DNA of 64,000 nucleotides from Lasiosphaeris hirsuta (Eukaryota > Ascomycota > Sordariomycetes > Sordariales > Lasiosphaeriaceae). Positions 53,601-63,998 of the stretch are shown piece by piece (position 1 is the stretch's first letter; each line of letters opens with the position of its first letter). Under the pieces are notes generated by a model. The model did no database searches and was not told where the DNA came from. It saw only the letters and a list, made by a program, of their open reading frames with translations. The position numbers and the translations under genes were made by a program. The DNA lies in NCBI GenBank assembly GCA_030549175.1, contig JAUKUA010000005.1, forward strand, positions 682,001 through 746,000, written 5' to 3'.

Positions 53601-54544
53601 AAGTAAGATGAATTTTAGTAACTAGGCTGGTTTTGAAGTCATGTTCATTCACGGTTATAAGAACGTCTTCTTTTCGCAGCGTCTGTTCGCCTTCGGCGGG
53701 GATTACTAACAGCTCTAGAATCAAATAAAGGGTCATTTTTCAGGACTGCAAAGACTGTCCGTGCGTCTCTGCCCAGTTCTGGTCCACGAAGCTAAGCCAC
53801 CGTAGGCCGAGAATTAGGTCCACGCGTCATGTGCCCACGGCCGAGCATGTTCAATGCAACCAACATCGGAGTGAAATAGAGTGCCGTAATTATTTTGCTG
53901 GCAGAGAGCACTTTGTACTATGGCTTCATATCGTTCTTTGGTCGCGTAACTTAAATATATAATACGATAATATGAGTAAAGCCTTTAAGGTGTTGGTATG
54001 GTGGCGTCATTGGACATGGTGCAAGAAGTGCAGTTGTTTTGCCTCCAAACTAAAATATCGGTACCGGTGCATTCTAAGCTAGTCTATAGTGTGCTCGTAT
54101 GCTATATAATGGTATATTTTAAGCTGGTATATTTTAAGCTGGTATATTTTGAGCTGGTATATTTTGTGCCCTGTTATATCATAGCCTGGTATATAATAGC
54201 ATACTCGTCCGACTGCTCGATTTTTTACTTTTTCGGACGCCTTTGGTCCTGGCCCTGCAACTGCAACTCCCTCCCCATGTGATCTGGCCTGAAACAAAGG
54301 CCCATGGGGGGGTTCTGCGCCACCGGGTGTCGCGGCCTAGATCGTTTGATCGTGTGCGGCCACGGGACTAAAACAGACGGACCGTACAGGGATCCCTATG
54401 TAGTAGAACACTGCTGGATCTGGAGGACATGACACTTCTACGCCCGGCTGAGGACATCTGAGCCGCTGAAAGCTGAAAGTTGCTGGCCTTGGAACCAGCC
54501 TCGATATTGAAAAAACTGTCCAATCTCAGGGGAGCACCCGCTTA
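53601..54544. other. AT-rich non-coding region with 15-bp tandem repeat
   Basis: Stop-dense DNA upstream of the AAA remnant. It contains about four copies of a 15-mer (GGTATATTTTAAGCT and variants) at 54111-54170. No gene seen. Confidence 0.5.
54111..54170. repeat. 15-bp tandem repeat, about four copies
   Basis: Units are GGTATATTTTAAGCT, the same again, GGTATATTTTGAGCT, then GGTATATTTTGTGCC. The short ORF across it reads as a YFKLV repeat and is not a gene. Confidence 0.75.
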
Positions 54545-55040
54545 TTAGTAAGGTGCTGATGGGGCACCGCGCAACGATATGCCAAATAGCGGGGCCGGGT
54601 AGCGCTCGACTCGCGGGTGGACGCCGCCGTGCTGGCTGCCCAAGATGCGGTAGTACTCGCTGTGGTCGCCATGGGTAATGGAGAATCCGTTGGAAACAAT
54701 GATGGGATCGACGACAGCCTGGAGCGCAGCAGAAAAAGCTTCGGCCGTGTCGGCGTGGTTCGTCTTTTCCGGGGCAATCTCACCCTGAATCCTCACGGCA
54801 CGGCTCTCGTGGTCGACAACGATCGATTTCCCAGCCGCAGTCCACGGTACTATTTTGACGACTTCAGCGGTCATGAATCCGTGGGGCCGGCGATCGTTTG
54901 GCAGAAGGAGCTTGTACAATTCATGGAAGTCGAGATCCAGAGAAACGCTGTGTCCTGGGGTTATTCTGTTTTCTGCTAACGCGTGACCAAGGGGGGAGAG
55001 AGGCGCACTTATCGACAAGATTAATCGTGTCTAGGAAGGG
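54545..55040 (-). pseudogene. N-terminal half of a Nudix/DUF4743 (thiamine-pyrophosphokinase-related) protein, truncated
   Basis: The minus strand reads 'INLVDKCASLP', a frameshift, then 'ELYKLLLPNDRRPHGFMTAE', 'VVKIVPWTAAGKSIVVDHES', 'HGDHSEYYRILGSQ' and 'VERYPAPLFGISLRGAPSA', then stops. This is the order of the DUF4743 domain that precedes the Nudix box in fungal proteins related to thiamine pyrophosphokinase, where '..VER.A.PLFG...G.H..AY' leads into the hydrolase. Here the chain ends exactly at that point with PY-stop, and no Nudix box follows. No ATG starts the frame. It is most likely a truncated copy. The 157-codon open frame is long enough to be mistaken for a gene. Confidence 0.55.
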
Positions 55041-56654
55041 TTTTGTTGTATTCGTGGGGGGTTATTTGTTCCATTGCGCGTTCCGAGTTTTGTAGGAGCC
55101 TGACCGCTGCGGACCGGTACCCGCTTGTCAGCTTGACCCAATCCAAAAAGGGAAGACACCACCGTGCTTCATGCATCGCATCCCAATTCCATCTCAAGCG
55201 CTTTGTTGTCCTCGCTCGACCCCAGAATAGCGCTGTCGGTAGCAGTCCCCAGCAGAGAGCCATAGTCAGCAAAAGCAGAATCGCCCTCGCGGCATTCCGC
55301 TCCGTCATGGCGGCGCCTCCATCTTCAACATTAATCTGAGAGACAGCGCTTTGTCCAACCTGGCCGCAGTCGAGCGTGCGATACTCTCCGTTAAATATTT
55401 CATTATTTCCATATTACGTAAGTCGGAGCCAGGGAATCTCCTCTCGTACCTATAAGTTGTTAGTCCAAGTTCCCAATATAAGTCTTTAATGCTAGTAACT
55501 AATGCAACCGGTAGATTTCCGCTAGTTTTTCGGGCCGCTCGAAAGCTCATCAGCGCCGGAGGAGCTGCTGTCATGGCAAGGCCGTCGGAATAACGGAGTG
55601 ACGAGGCGTCCGCCGTGCAGGCAGGCGGAAAGGAATGTTTGAACTTTTTGCGTGACGAGTTCTTCCCCGATGGCATTGGTCTGCCAAGTACCGGTGGCGC
55701 TCCGGCGACTCAAGGGCTTCCCACCAACCAGCGTAACGGCGTCCTGGGCGCGATTAAAGCGGATCTGCAGGCTCTCACAGAAATGGAGCAGGCTCCGGGT
55801 CGCATCCGGTGGTTTCATCCAACTCCTTTTGTCCCCATATCACAGAAGGGCCTAATCCATCAAGCATGGTTCGTGTTGTAATAAAATCCCATGACAAAGA
55901 CAGTGCCATTTTTCGTCGGCGGTGGAAGTTGGCTATCATCGCCGATTCTGACGGGTTCCCCGGGCGGTGTGATCCCCGAGACGCAAAGTTGATCACGATT
56001 GGGAATTTGTGAAGATCGGCGAGACACCTCATGCATCAGCCGAAGAAAAGAGCCCAACGGAGATCTGAGGGCATCTCCAAGGTTGAAGTCGTCAGGAGGG
56101 TGATGTACTGTCCGATGAAATACATGTGGCATCCCCTCTGTTGTATGGGATCATACGATCTCCTGTCATCAGTGCTCTCCTTCAACTTCAGCACTCAGTG
56201 TTCGGGCCTGTGGTCGGCAGGTGGTCGGCGCTCGTTGCTGGCCGAAGGCTGAGAGAGAGAGAGACCGGTGCGGGGCGCTGGGGGGAGAGATGGTGCTAGC
56301 GCAGCCTTTCTTCCAGTCCCAGGATGCCGGGTCACGTCGATCCTGCAGTCTAGCCAATCTCCGAGCCAGAGGGGGGTGGCAGCTCGCATCCCCGAGGCTT
56401 GCACTGCTTGCTAGCGCGTTGGTGGCGCCTCCCTGCAATGACCACAACCACCTCCGAATCAGGGGCTTGGCAAAGCAAGGGCAAGGTGGGAAGGATACCG
56501 CCCCGCCAGATGGTCATTCAAGATGCTGACATTCCCCTAGACTTGACGCATCCGCCGGTTCCCAAACCAATCAATTATCGAGTTCGGTCTATCAAACTCA
56601 AAAGTCGATTCGGGTTGGGTCCTGGCTTCATATTCATGGCCCGATGCTCCGAGT
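55041..56654. other. region without an assignable gene
   Basis: Several overlapping minus-strand ORFs (55305-55676, 55522-55818, 55775-56132) have protein-like composition, e.g. 'LHFCESLQIRFNRAQDAVTL', but no recognisable domain, start or splice pattern. They may be fragments of one decayed gene. The right end is the promoter of the membrane-protein gene. Confidence 0.35.
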
Positions 56655-57800
56655 ATGAGCTCCGAAGGCGGCGTGACTACAGACAACTCGGTTGGGCTGG
56701 CCACCTTGGCTGTGGTGGTCCCCTTGTTTACGTTGGCGATCATCGTCTACAGCATCCGCATCCGGACCCGCATGCGGCCCAAGTACAGACTCAACGCCGC
56801 CGATTACACAATAACAATCGCTTTTGTATGTTGTTTCCGCAGGTGCTGGCCCTCAGCGGCATTACCTCTCTCCAGGTGGCTGACTCCTCGGCCAACAGCT
56901 TGCAGAAGCGTTATCGATCGCGTTGACAATAGCCGCCGTTGCGAACGGTTTCGGCCGGCCAGCCCAACATCTAAGCGATAAGGAGAAGGAAATCATCGGC
57001 ATCACCACCTTCATTGTTTTTATCGTTGCATTTTGGGCGTCGAGCTTTAGTCGAATCTCGGTCGCGTGTCTGCTCTTACAGTTTACGCCATACAAAGTAT
57101 GGAGGGCATTGCTTTGGACAACCATCGTGCTGCAGGTAGTACTTTTGATCAGCTGCGACATTGTCGAGCTCGTCCAATGCCGGCCAATACGAGCTATATG
57201 GGCGGATGTCGATGATGCCGAGTGCCTCCCCGCCGAGAGCCTATGGAATTCGGCATATGGTATGGTCGGTGAGTGCTGTTATCCCAAAGACGGATGGTCA
57301 GGACTGACAGGTTCCTAGCTTTCGGTATGTTCAGTGACGCACTATTTGCTGTGCAGCCAATGCTCATAATCTGGCGTCTGAGCCGGTCGCCGGTCGAGAA
57401 GGTGCTCATTTCTGTGCTGCTGAGTTTGGGACTGTTGGCGGTAGGTACGGGAGTGGTTAAGATCTTGACGATGAAGACGTACGATAATAACTCGGATAAT
57501 GTGATGGGAGACATGATGCCATTATATCTGTGGACTCGTATCGAGGAGACTGTGCTTATCATTGCGGCGTGTGCGCCGCTCCTCAAGTCGCCTATCGAGG
57601 GAATGCTGCATCGTCGGCTAGGTCTCCCAGGTTTCTCGCCCATGGTACGCTACCTCAACACAGTGGACGCACTGCCGTCTATATCGAGCTCGGGAAAGCA
57701 GCCTGTCGGTTGGTATTGGTCGTCGAGGGGGTCTTCGCTAGGCACCGACACCATGCAGAGCAGGGCGTCTAGCAAGAACTGTCATGTCAACTGTCAATGA
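56655..57800 (+). CDS. fungal rhodopsin-like integral membrane protein (second copy type)
   Basis: Proposed exons are 56655..56825, 56899..57268 and 57319..57800, giving 340 residues. Intron 1 (73 bp) must use the acceptor CCAACAG at 56898. Nearer AGs give stops, while this one restores 'ITIAFLAEALSIALTIAAVA'. Intron 2 (50 bp) rejoins 'GMVAFGMFSDALFAVQPM'. Helices include 'LATLAVVVPLFTLAIIVYSI', 'GITTFIVFIVAFWASS', 'LLWTTIVLQVVLLISCDIV' and 'VLISVLLSLGLLAVGTGVV'. The family marks 'LNAADY.I' loop, 'C.P..A.W' (CRPIRAIW) and 'D.LFAVQPMLIIWRL' are present. No CFEM domain. It shares fold and family with the 12-kb gene but is too different for a recent tandem duplicate. The tail after helix 7 is short. 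Confidence 0.8.
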
Positions 57801-57860
57801 GTGTCGGAAGAACTGTCATGTCTTGGCAAATAATCTAATGTTAATTTTAATCGGAAGGAA

Positions 57861-58493
57861 TCAGCTGGTCTCTGTGCTTACCAATGCCCCCAAGGTCGGA
57901 GTCTCGTAAACAAACTGCAAGTGCGGCCATGGATAGGTAGGTGTGTCAAGTAACGCAACGTCAGCGGCACCCTCCAAATGTCGTCCTTCAAATTTAGGTC
58001 GTCTTAACGTTGCCATCGCATCACTACTTTCCTCGTCCGAGAAGATGTTGTCGATTCGGGGCGAGTCCTTAAGCTCCCTCTTTTGTTTGAGGGTCCTTCT
58101 ATCCAGAACCAAGTACGCCTCCTCACAACCGACTTCATCGCAAGAACAGTCAAGAGCTCTAGCACAAGTCGTCTTATCATTGCAGCACCCCGTCATCCGA
58201 TGTTTATGGTGGTAATCGGCGCGGAATAGCTTTGTCGGCGTCGACACCACGGTACTTGTACTTCCCTAGCTGGCTTTTCGTCTCTCGTCTCGTATGTGCC
58301 TCTTGTAATTCCCGGAGGCAGTGTGACGTTCGCTCTTCGAGCTTGTCGTGGCCGCGATCTGTCTCAAAGAGCGAATTCTCTTCTCTGGACGGCCGAGGCT
58401 CTCCTGTAGCGTCCTTTTGCGCTTGAAGTTGCCGCCGGGCAACCGTCTCCCCAAATTAGCGAGTTCGAGCGCCGGAAATTCGACCACTCCCAT
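57861..58493 (-). pseudogene. hypothetical ORF interrupted by one in-frame TAG
   Basis: From the ATG at 58493 one frame runs 211 codons to the stop at 57861, broken by a single TAG at 58266-58268. The first part is basic ('GGNFKRKRTLQESLGRPEKR'). After the stop comes a Cys-rich stretch ('TGCCNDKTTCARALDCSCDE', then 'VGCEEAYLVLDRR') and an acidic region. No GT-AG intron that keeps the frame removes the TAG. I do not recognise the family; the Cys pattern loosely recalls metal-binding N-termini of fungal P-type ATPases. It could be a recently killed gene, an amber read-through, or a chance ORF. Confidence 0.4.
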
Positions 58494-59776
58494 GTTGATT
58501 GATTGATTTGATTGATGTATTTGCATAGCCAGCGAGGCGCCGGAATTCTTTCGTCAAGAGCACAACAACTGGGAGGAATTTTTTTTTTTTCGATTAATTG
58601 GGCGTCCAAATCCAGGCCAATTTCGCCCTGGAAACCAGAAAAGCCAAATACAATAATAAGCGTGGTGGCTTGGCTTGGCAGATGCGCTTTTGTTCTCATT
58701 TGGCTTGACTTGGCTTAATTGAATTGGCTGCAGTTGAGCGCTGGCGACGTCGCCGATCCCGGCCTCCAGCCGGAGCACGGGGAGCCGCGTTGTCTTGCAG
58801 GCCGCTACGACCTTGGCTTGTGATTTGAAGGTCATTCACGGGCCGAACCAGGCTCCAAGCCAGCGTAGAGACTGCCTGTGCGGTGCGACTGTTCCCTGGA
58901 CTAACTTGTTCAGTCGGGGTCTCCCCTAACCACGGCTGACCTGCCCGTTAGGAAGGACGTGTAAAGGTACGCCGCTCTGTAGTCCCAGCCGGCCGCCCAC
59001 ATTCTAACCTTTGCTTATGGACTATGTTGAAGGCTCCAGCTATGTCGGCTGTAACCGCTCCTGATACCTTACGCTAGAACCGAGCAGCCTCGACGTCATG
59101 GACGGCGGCGGCGAGGAGGTCGACCGCGGAGCGCTAGGCACTATCCGTTGGCCCACATCTACATCTCATGGTTGTTGATTAACTGATGGTGGCTATCTCC
59201 ATACTCGATATGGCAGAATACGAAGCCCTGGGTTGAATGGTAGTTCTTACACTTGGCACCTATATTGCATCTCCAGTTGTGGGCAAGCTCGTTGTAGGAC
59301 GTGGTTCAGTTGGCATAGCTTCCTCCGCAGTGTAATACCATCGCATGAGAGCCCGATGCCAGCCAGGGACTTCGCATGAGTTTCGGCATCTGTCGGAGCA
59401 CATTTTCGCATCTACTGCACAATTTTGCCGGGCCAGTTGGGCGTTCAGATGGACCGAAAACAGCCCGCCGCGCCATGTTGCGAATGACCTCACCAAGATG
59501 AAATGAGAAAGGAATAGTCAGTATAGTATTGTGGGGGGTAGCTGTGGGCAAATGGCGCCCAAGTCAGGCTCGCGGGCTAAAGTGGCCCCTGTTGCGCAAC
59601 GGCCAACAATACCCCAACAGAATGTAAAACGAGACCTTGCTTCCAGCACCATACAACGACTTCAGCCAACCATAGAGGCAAGGGGCAGCTTCCCTTCCCT
59701 CTTTGTGGCAGGCGTAATTCAATCAACCCAGGCCCGCCCAAAGTCCTCGACAGATTTTTGGGTAGGGTAGTCGTAC

Positions 59777-59818
<42 letters not shown>

Positions 59819-60084
59819 AGCTAATGAGTGGGCGGTGGGGGGGGGGGAGGGTTCGCGAGCGACGAGCGGTCACATGCGATTGCCCCTTCAATGCAAAAAA
59901 AAAACCCCTGCACGATAAGTTAAATTAGTCAATCAATTCACATGATTTAGCGCTGTGCGCAGCGCCGCCAACACCTTATTTTTTCGACACCAAAGAACAG
60001 CAATAATACGATTGTTTTCTCCATTTACTGACTTTTGAAGCTACTTGAGCTATATCTACGAACATCACAGCCGGCTAGCACGAT
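58494..60084. other. intergenic with (GT)n microsatellite
   Basis: A (GT)18-19 tract lies at 59779-59815, and short TTGATTGA/TTGGCTTG direct repeats near 58495-58720. ORFs are short and domain-free. No gene seen. Confidence 0.5.
59779..59815. repeat. (GT)n microsatellite
   Basis: An uninterrupted GT dinucleotide tract of 37 bases, followed about 22 bp later by a G-rich stretch. Confidence 0.9.
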
Positions 60085-61149
60085 ATGGATGCACTACCTG
60101 CAGCAGATGGCGCTGCCCTAGCGGAGCACGTCAAGAAAAGCGAGTCGGCAGAGGATAATTCTTATTGTTCTCCTACCCAGCTGCTGTCAGCCACAGTACA
60201 TTTTGCTGATGCATCCGTGTGGCAGGCATCTAGGTTGATATCCCCGACATCAACGATGGGACCGATGATGATGTCAATAATAACGAGCAATATCTCCCGT
60301 TTCGCATCGTCCGAGATGTCTTTGCCCGCGTCAGTGCTTGTACCGAAGAAATTTTTCTCATCTTCTCCCCTGTCTCGGCCGCCGAATACGAAGCTGTCTC
60401 AAAATCCCGAGAGCGGCGAGGGCTTAAGTTCAGAATTGACTTTTAGGATGGGGTAGAGCTCTGGGTCACAGTACACGCATCCGGTGTACACGAAGCCCTC
60501 CACAGATATCTCGACGATAACATTCGGGATCGGATCGTTCTCATGGGGTTAGGCAACGACTGGAAAGCAGTAGGGCCAACAACATTTCAATGCCAATCGT
60601 TTTGGTAGTGAGGGGGATTCAAGCCGCAAACCCCCATCCCAACGACGCTTCCCGACCGCGTGGCCGACTCTCGTCATCGAAGGTGGCTACTCCCAATCCA
60701 TGCGGAAGCTACGCCACAAGGCACGATGGTGGTTGGAAACGTCCAATTTCGAGGTCAAGATCGTCTTACTCGCTAATTTCCTTCCCATCACCAAGACGAT
60801 TCTGGTGGAGAAATGGGTTGGTGCCCCGGCTCAGGCTTCTCTCCCCAACGTTACCACCCGAGCCCGGCAGCAGCTGTTGAATGCACAGGCCCTAGTCCCT
60901 AGCCAAGTACAGGCCATCACTATCAAGCCTCTCCCCGGTGTTAACCCTCGTCAGACACCAAGCCCAAACTCCTTCCAGGTGGTTAGGAGCCCTCTTGTCT
61001 TGGAGTTCTCATTGCTATTTCTACGACAGCCTGGACCAGGAGAAGACGATGTTTTCCTGGCAAGCCAGTTATTTCAAGATTTTGCAGCAGCGGTTTGGGA
61101 AGAGGTGGAGTTGAAAGGTCTTCTCTCTGTGCAGAGAAAATTAAATTAG
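60085..61149 (+). pseudogene. decayed member of a fungal hypothetical-protein family
   Basis: Plus-strand frames piece together a protein of about 330 residues: 'NEQYLPFRIVRDVFARVSAC', 'SAAEYEAVSKSRERRGLKFR' followed by a stop, 'HEALHRYLDDNIRDRIVLMG', 'LGNDWKAVGPTTFQ' followed by two stops, then 'TLVIEGGYSQSMRKLRHKAR', 'WWLETSNFEVKIVLLANFLP', 'ITKTILVEKW' and 'LLFLRQPGPGEDDV', ending at 61149. The layout 'WPTLVIExGYSQSxxxLRxxxxWW...VKIVLLxxF' is a common, uncharacterised family in Sordariales genomes, possibly with a restriction-endonuclease-like fold (the PTLVIE.G..QS..L core suggests it; inference). At least three stops and two frame changes show decay. The last 149-codon ORF alone is not a complete gene. 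Confidence 0.65.
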
Positions 61150-62441
61150 GAAGAGATCTGGTACCACACATGACAGTAGCAATCCTAATGTCTAGGTTCG
61201 TATACCACTCGCTCTGACCTACATTGTAGATTAAGGATGTCTGCTCAGATAGGCCGGCTCCCTCGACGGCTGTGTGTTCGGGCGATTCCGGACCTGTACT
61301 ATCAGTTCTGGACAAAGGCGTGTGCGATCCATACTACTGAGACGAAACTTGTCGAAGCCGAAATCGTGTGCCAAGTATCGGGTAGCCAGGGGTTCGCAGG
61401 GGAGGTGGTCGTCGTTCCCTATGACGAAGGGACTTGTGTGGTTCCAAGTCGCCAGCTTCTCCAAATTGGCTTGACTGATAGGGTCTACCGAATTCTTAAT
61501 CAGACATTGCCCAGGAGTTAGATGCCGCCGACGCACGAGTCTGGTTAGCTTGACAATAGCTTCGCCCAAACCCGGAACTGCGCGTGCTGCGGTGCCGAGA
61601 ATTGTGCAGAACTTGAGCGGCCTGGGGCTCCTCTGGTAATGTTAGATCACATCTCGGCCCCAGAGCCTGCCAACGGTCGTTGGACTTGCAAAGCGTTTGG
61701 GCTCGGCCATAGCAACGTCAATAAAACGCTTCCACTCCTCTGCATTATCGTCCTTCGGGTGTGTTGGATTCTCCTTCAGAGTCCTGTACTCGGGACATTC
61801 GTCAAGCATGTCAGGCTCGTACGCAGCGATCAGAAGCTGTAAATTGGTCTGTCTACCGAGTAGGTCATCTCGTGTCGAGACGCATACCCGATGTTTGTCC
61901 GTATCGGTCTCGCCAAGGCGGATTTCCCTCTGGAACCGGGCGATTTCTTCGCTGTTGTCAGTGCTAATGTCAGTTTCGAAACTGGGCGTGTTGCCGGGCG
62001 ACGGAGCATACTACGCGTGCACGGTATCAACCAAAGCATGTCTGCAGTTCGGTGGAGATGTCAGGCAACAAGCCCTTACGCGCCTATCTGCTTATCTTGG
62101 GAGGGCACGGCATATGCAGCACGGCATATGCAGCAGAGCTCTTTGATGTCATTTCGGTGCAGTACCTGCCTCGAAAAGATTAGCTGATTGGAGGGAAAGG
62201 CTTGGGGCGGGAGGAGTCAGGCGGGCGAGGGGACGCTTGATATCGGGTCGCCAATAGAGGAGGGACTAGAGGCCACGAGATCTAAGAGGGAGGAGCTGTG
62301 GGCGGACGAGCTTGTTATGCCGCGGGTTGGGGTTAGTAAGATTCTAGTCGCGAGTTAATAGTCAACGTAAACTTGAAGATCAGGTGGATGCTAATCCGTC
62401 TCATAGTTACAAATTGGTCCCATAGTGAGCAATCCCTCTCT
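61150..62441. other. mostly non-coding, decayed region
   Basis: Apart from the minus-strand fragment at 61642-61983, the ORFs here (61231-61569 minus, 61237-61521 plus, 61697-62146 plus) lack domains and overlap each other. This is probably relic DNA. Confidence 0.4.
61642..61983 (-). pseudogene. coding fragment of unknown family
   Basis: A clean minus-strand frame of about 113 codons without an initiating ATG reads 'TDNSEEIARFQREIRLGETD', 'KHRVCVSTRDDLLGRQTNLQ', 'LLIAAYEPDMLDECPEYRTL', 'EEWKRFIDVAMAEPKRFASP', then stops at 61642. Its composition is protein-like, with acidic/basic alternation and no low complexity. Sequence on both sides is stop-dense. I do not recognise the family. It may be an internal exon of a decayed gene. 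Confidence 0.4.
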
Positions 62442-63998
62442 CTAAATGCAGGCCACAGCCTGGAAATCTCGCACAAAGGCCATATCCTTCTTCTCATCAT
62501 TGTCCCGACCGAGACGGCACGTCCGCCCTCCGTCTTCGAGCGGGCGTAGCGTCTTGGTAAGTATTGACCTCTCAAAGTCGATAACCATTATCGGGTCACC
62601 CGGTTCCCGGCTCCACACGAGATTCTCCCGCCGGACGTCGCCGTGTGCCACCCCTAGGGCGTGGAGGTTTCGCAGAGATTGAACCACTTTCGCTTGTATT
62701 CCGACACCTGGCTGCTCCCGAGCCTCGCATAGATCCTTGCCAGCCCACGAGAGAAGGAGGAGATAGACGACGTGGACATCGGCCGCGTAGAAGTACCGCC
62801 GCCCTAGCTCCCGAAGGTCAACAGCACCTAGATAGACGGGGACGTAAACGCCTTGGGCCGGCCCCAGCTGCTGATAGACGTGTGCTTCATGCTTGAGGAA
62901 TCGTGCAAGCGGCGAGGTGGTCCCCTTAGCGACGAACGTGTAGCCGTAGCTCAGTAGCGTGACACGAAATAGGGCGCCTCGAGCGCCGTGCCTTCCAAGG
63001 GGTACCATACCCTCATCCAAGGTCCTATGGAGCTGCTGTCGTAGCAACTCCAGAAAGTTGTCGGGATGTAGCGGGTGGTTCCGGCCACAAGACGACGACG
63101 ACTCGCCATGTGGCTGGTGGAGCGCCGTGTTAGGACATGAGGGATCGAGGGCACCCCCTCGGACGAGTCCGAGCAAGCACGCATGTGTGCAGAACGGTGG
63201 CGTGGAAAAGGGCCTGCGGTTCCGCGCCTGTGTATCGCTAGGAGCCGCGCTGGCCCCGGGCTGTGCGCCACGCTTTCTTTTCGGCCTTCTTCCTAGCGTG
63301 CCATCTCCGCCGGCAGGAGAAGGGGAGTTGCTATCGTTGCCGGCACCGTCATCGTCATCGGGTGGGGAAGGGTCCCGTCCTTGATTAACAGATTGTGGCC
63401 GATGATCCGCTGCAGGATACTTCTTCCTCGGAAGCCTCGGAAGGCGATACGGGATCGGTGACCGGTCACATTCAGAATAGGTCTCCGGTTCCCAGCAACG
63501 CCCCGAAGAAGGAGGAATACGATCCGCCGGCGTTTTCACCTGGGCTAAAACCTGCTCCCAGTCTACAGCCCAGGTGGGGGCATTTGCTATGGCGCGGCTC
63601 CGCTCATCCTGACTGTGTAGCCCGGACCCGAGTAGCGCCATCACGGTGAATGCTAGCAACTGGCTGACGGCGGTACAGTAGAGGAACTCGGGCGGGTTGT
63701 CCTCGCACTCGGGCATGGGTTCGGCCACATGGTAGTACAGAGTAGACGGGTCGGTCCAGTCTATCTTGAGGAAGATCATGACCTCGCCTGTCGCCACTAG
63801 CCCTATCTCGAGCCCGGCTTGGAGCATGTAGTGGTAGGTCTGGGTGACGGCTGCTGCGGAGAGCTTATCGGCAAAGTAACGGAAACGGTCATCAGGAGAG
63901 TTCGGGATGGTAGGGCGATTTACCACATCGCAAAGCAGATCTAGAGGCCGGATACCTTCCCGTACATGCTGGGCCGTCAGCTTGTGGGGAGCCTTGTA
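62442..63998 (-). CDS. kinase-fold protein (fungal PK-like), 5' end outside window
   Basis: The minus-strand frame is open from the window edge (63998) to the stop at 62442, 518 residues, with the start beyond the window. The first part ('FRYFADKLSAAAVTQTYHYM', 'LQAGLEIGLVATGEVMIFLK', 'LYYHVAEPMPECEDNPPEFL') is a domain found before kinase folds in fungal proteins. A disordered linker has a basic nuclear-localisation-like patch 'RRPKRKRG'. The C-terminal half is a protein-kinase fold: Lys in 'YTFVAKGTT', Glu in 'KHEAHVYQQL', catalytic loop 'GVAHGDVRRENLVW' (HxDxxxxN) and metal-binding 'MVIDFERS' (DFE for DFG). Catalytic residues look intact. It resembles FunK1-type or other fungal-expanded kinases; the substrate is unknown. 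It has only weak base bias and sits beside decayed genes, so it may belong to a mobile, expanding family. Confidence 0.75.
   Translation of the reverse strand, partial: YKAPHKLTAQHVREGIRPLDLLCDVVNRPTIPNSPDDRFRYFADKLSAAAVTQTYHYMLQAGLEIGLVATGEVMIFLKIDWTDPSTLYYHVAEPMPECEDNPPEFLYCTAVSQLLAFTVMALLGSGLHSQDERSRAIANAPTWAVDWEQVLAQVKTPADRIPPSSGRCWEPETYSECDRSPIPYRLPRLPRKKYPAADHRPQSVNQGRDPSPPDDDDGAGNDSNSPSPAGGDGTLGRRPKRKRGAQPGASAAPSDTQARNRRPFSTPPFCTHACLLGLVRGGALDPSCPNTALHQPHGESSSSCGRNHPLHPDNFLELLRQQLHRTLDEGMVPLGRHGARGALFRVTLLSYGYTFVAKGTTSPLARFLKHEAHVYQQLGPAQGVYVPVYLGAVDLRELGRRYFYAADVHVVYLLLLSWAGKDLCEAREQPGVGIQAKVVQSLRNLHALGVAHGDVRRENLVWSREPGDPIMVIDFERSILTKTLRPLEDGGRTCRLGRDNDEKKDMAFVRDFQAVACI

Noticed and set aside
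55305..56132. Set of overlapping minus-strand ORFs with protein-like composition
   Set aside because: No consistent exon chain or family could be built. Noted as an unassigned region only.
61231..61569. 112-codon minus-strand ORF and the 94-codon ORF opposite it
   Set aside because: Neither has a recognisable domain, and each is the antisense of the other.
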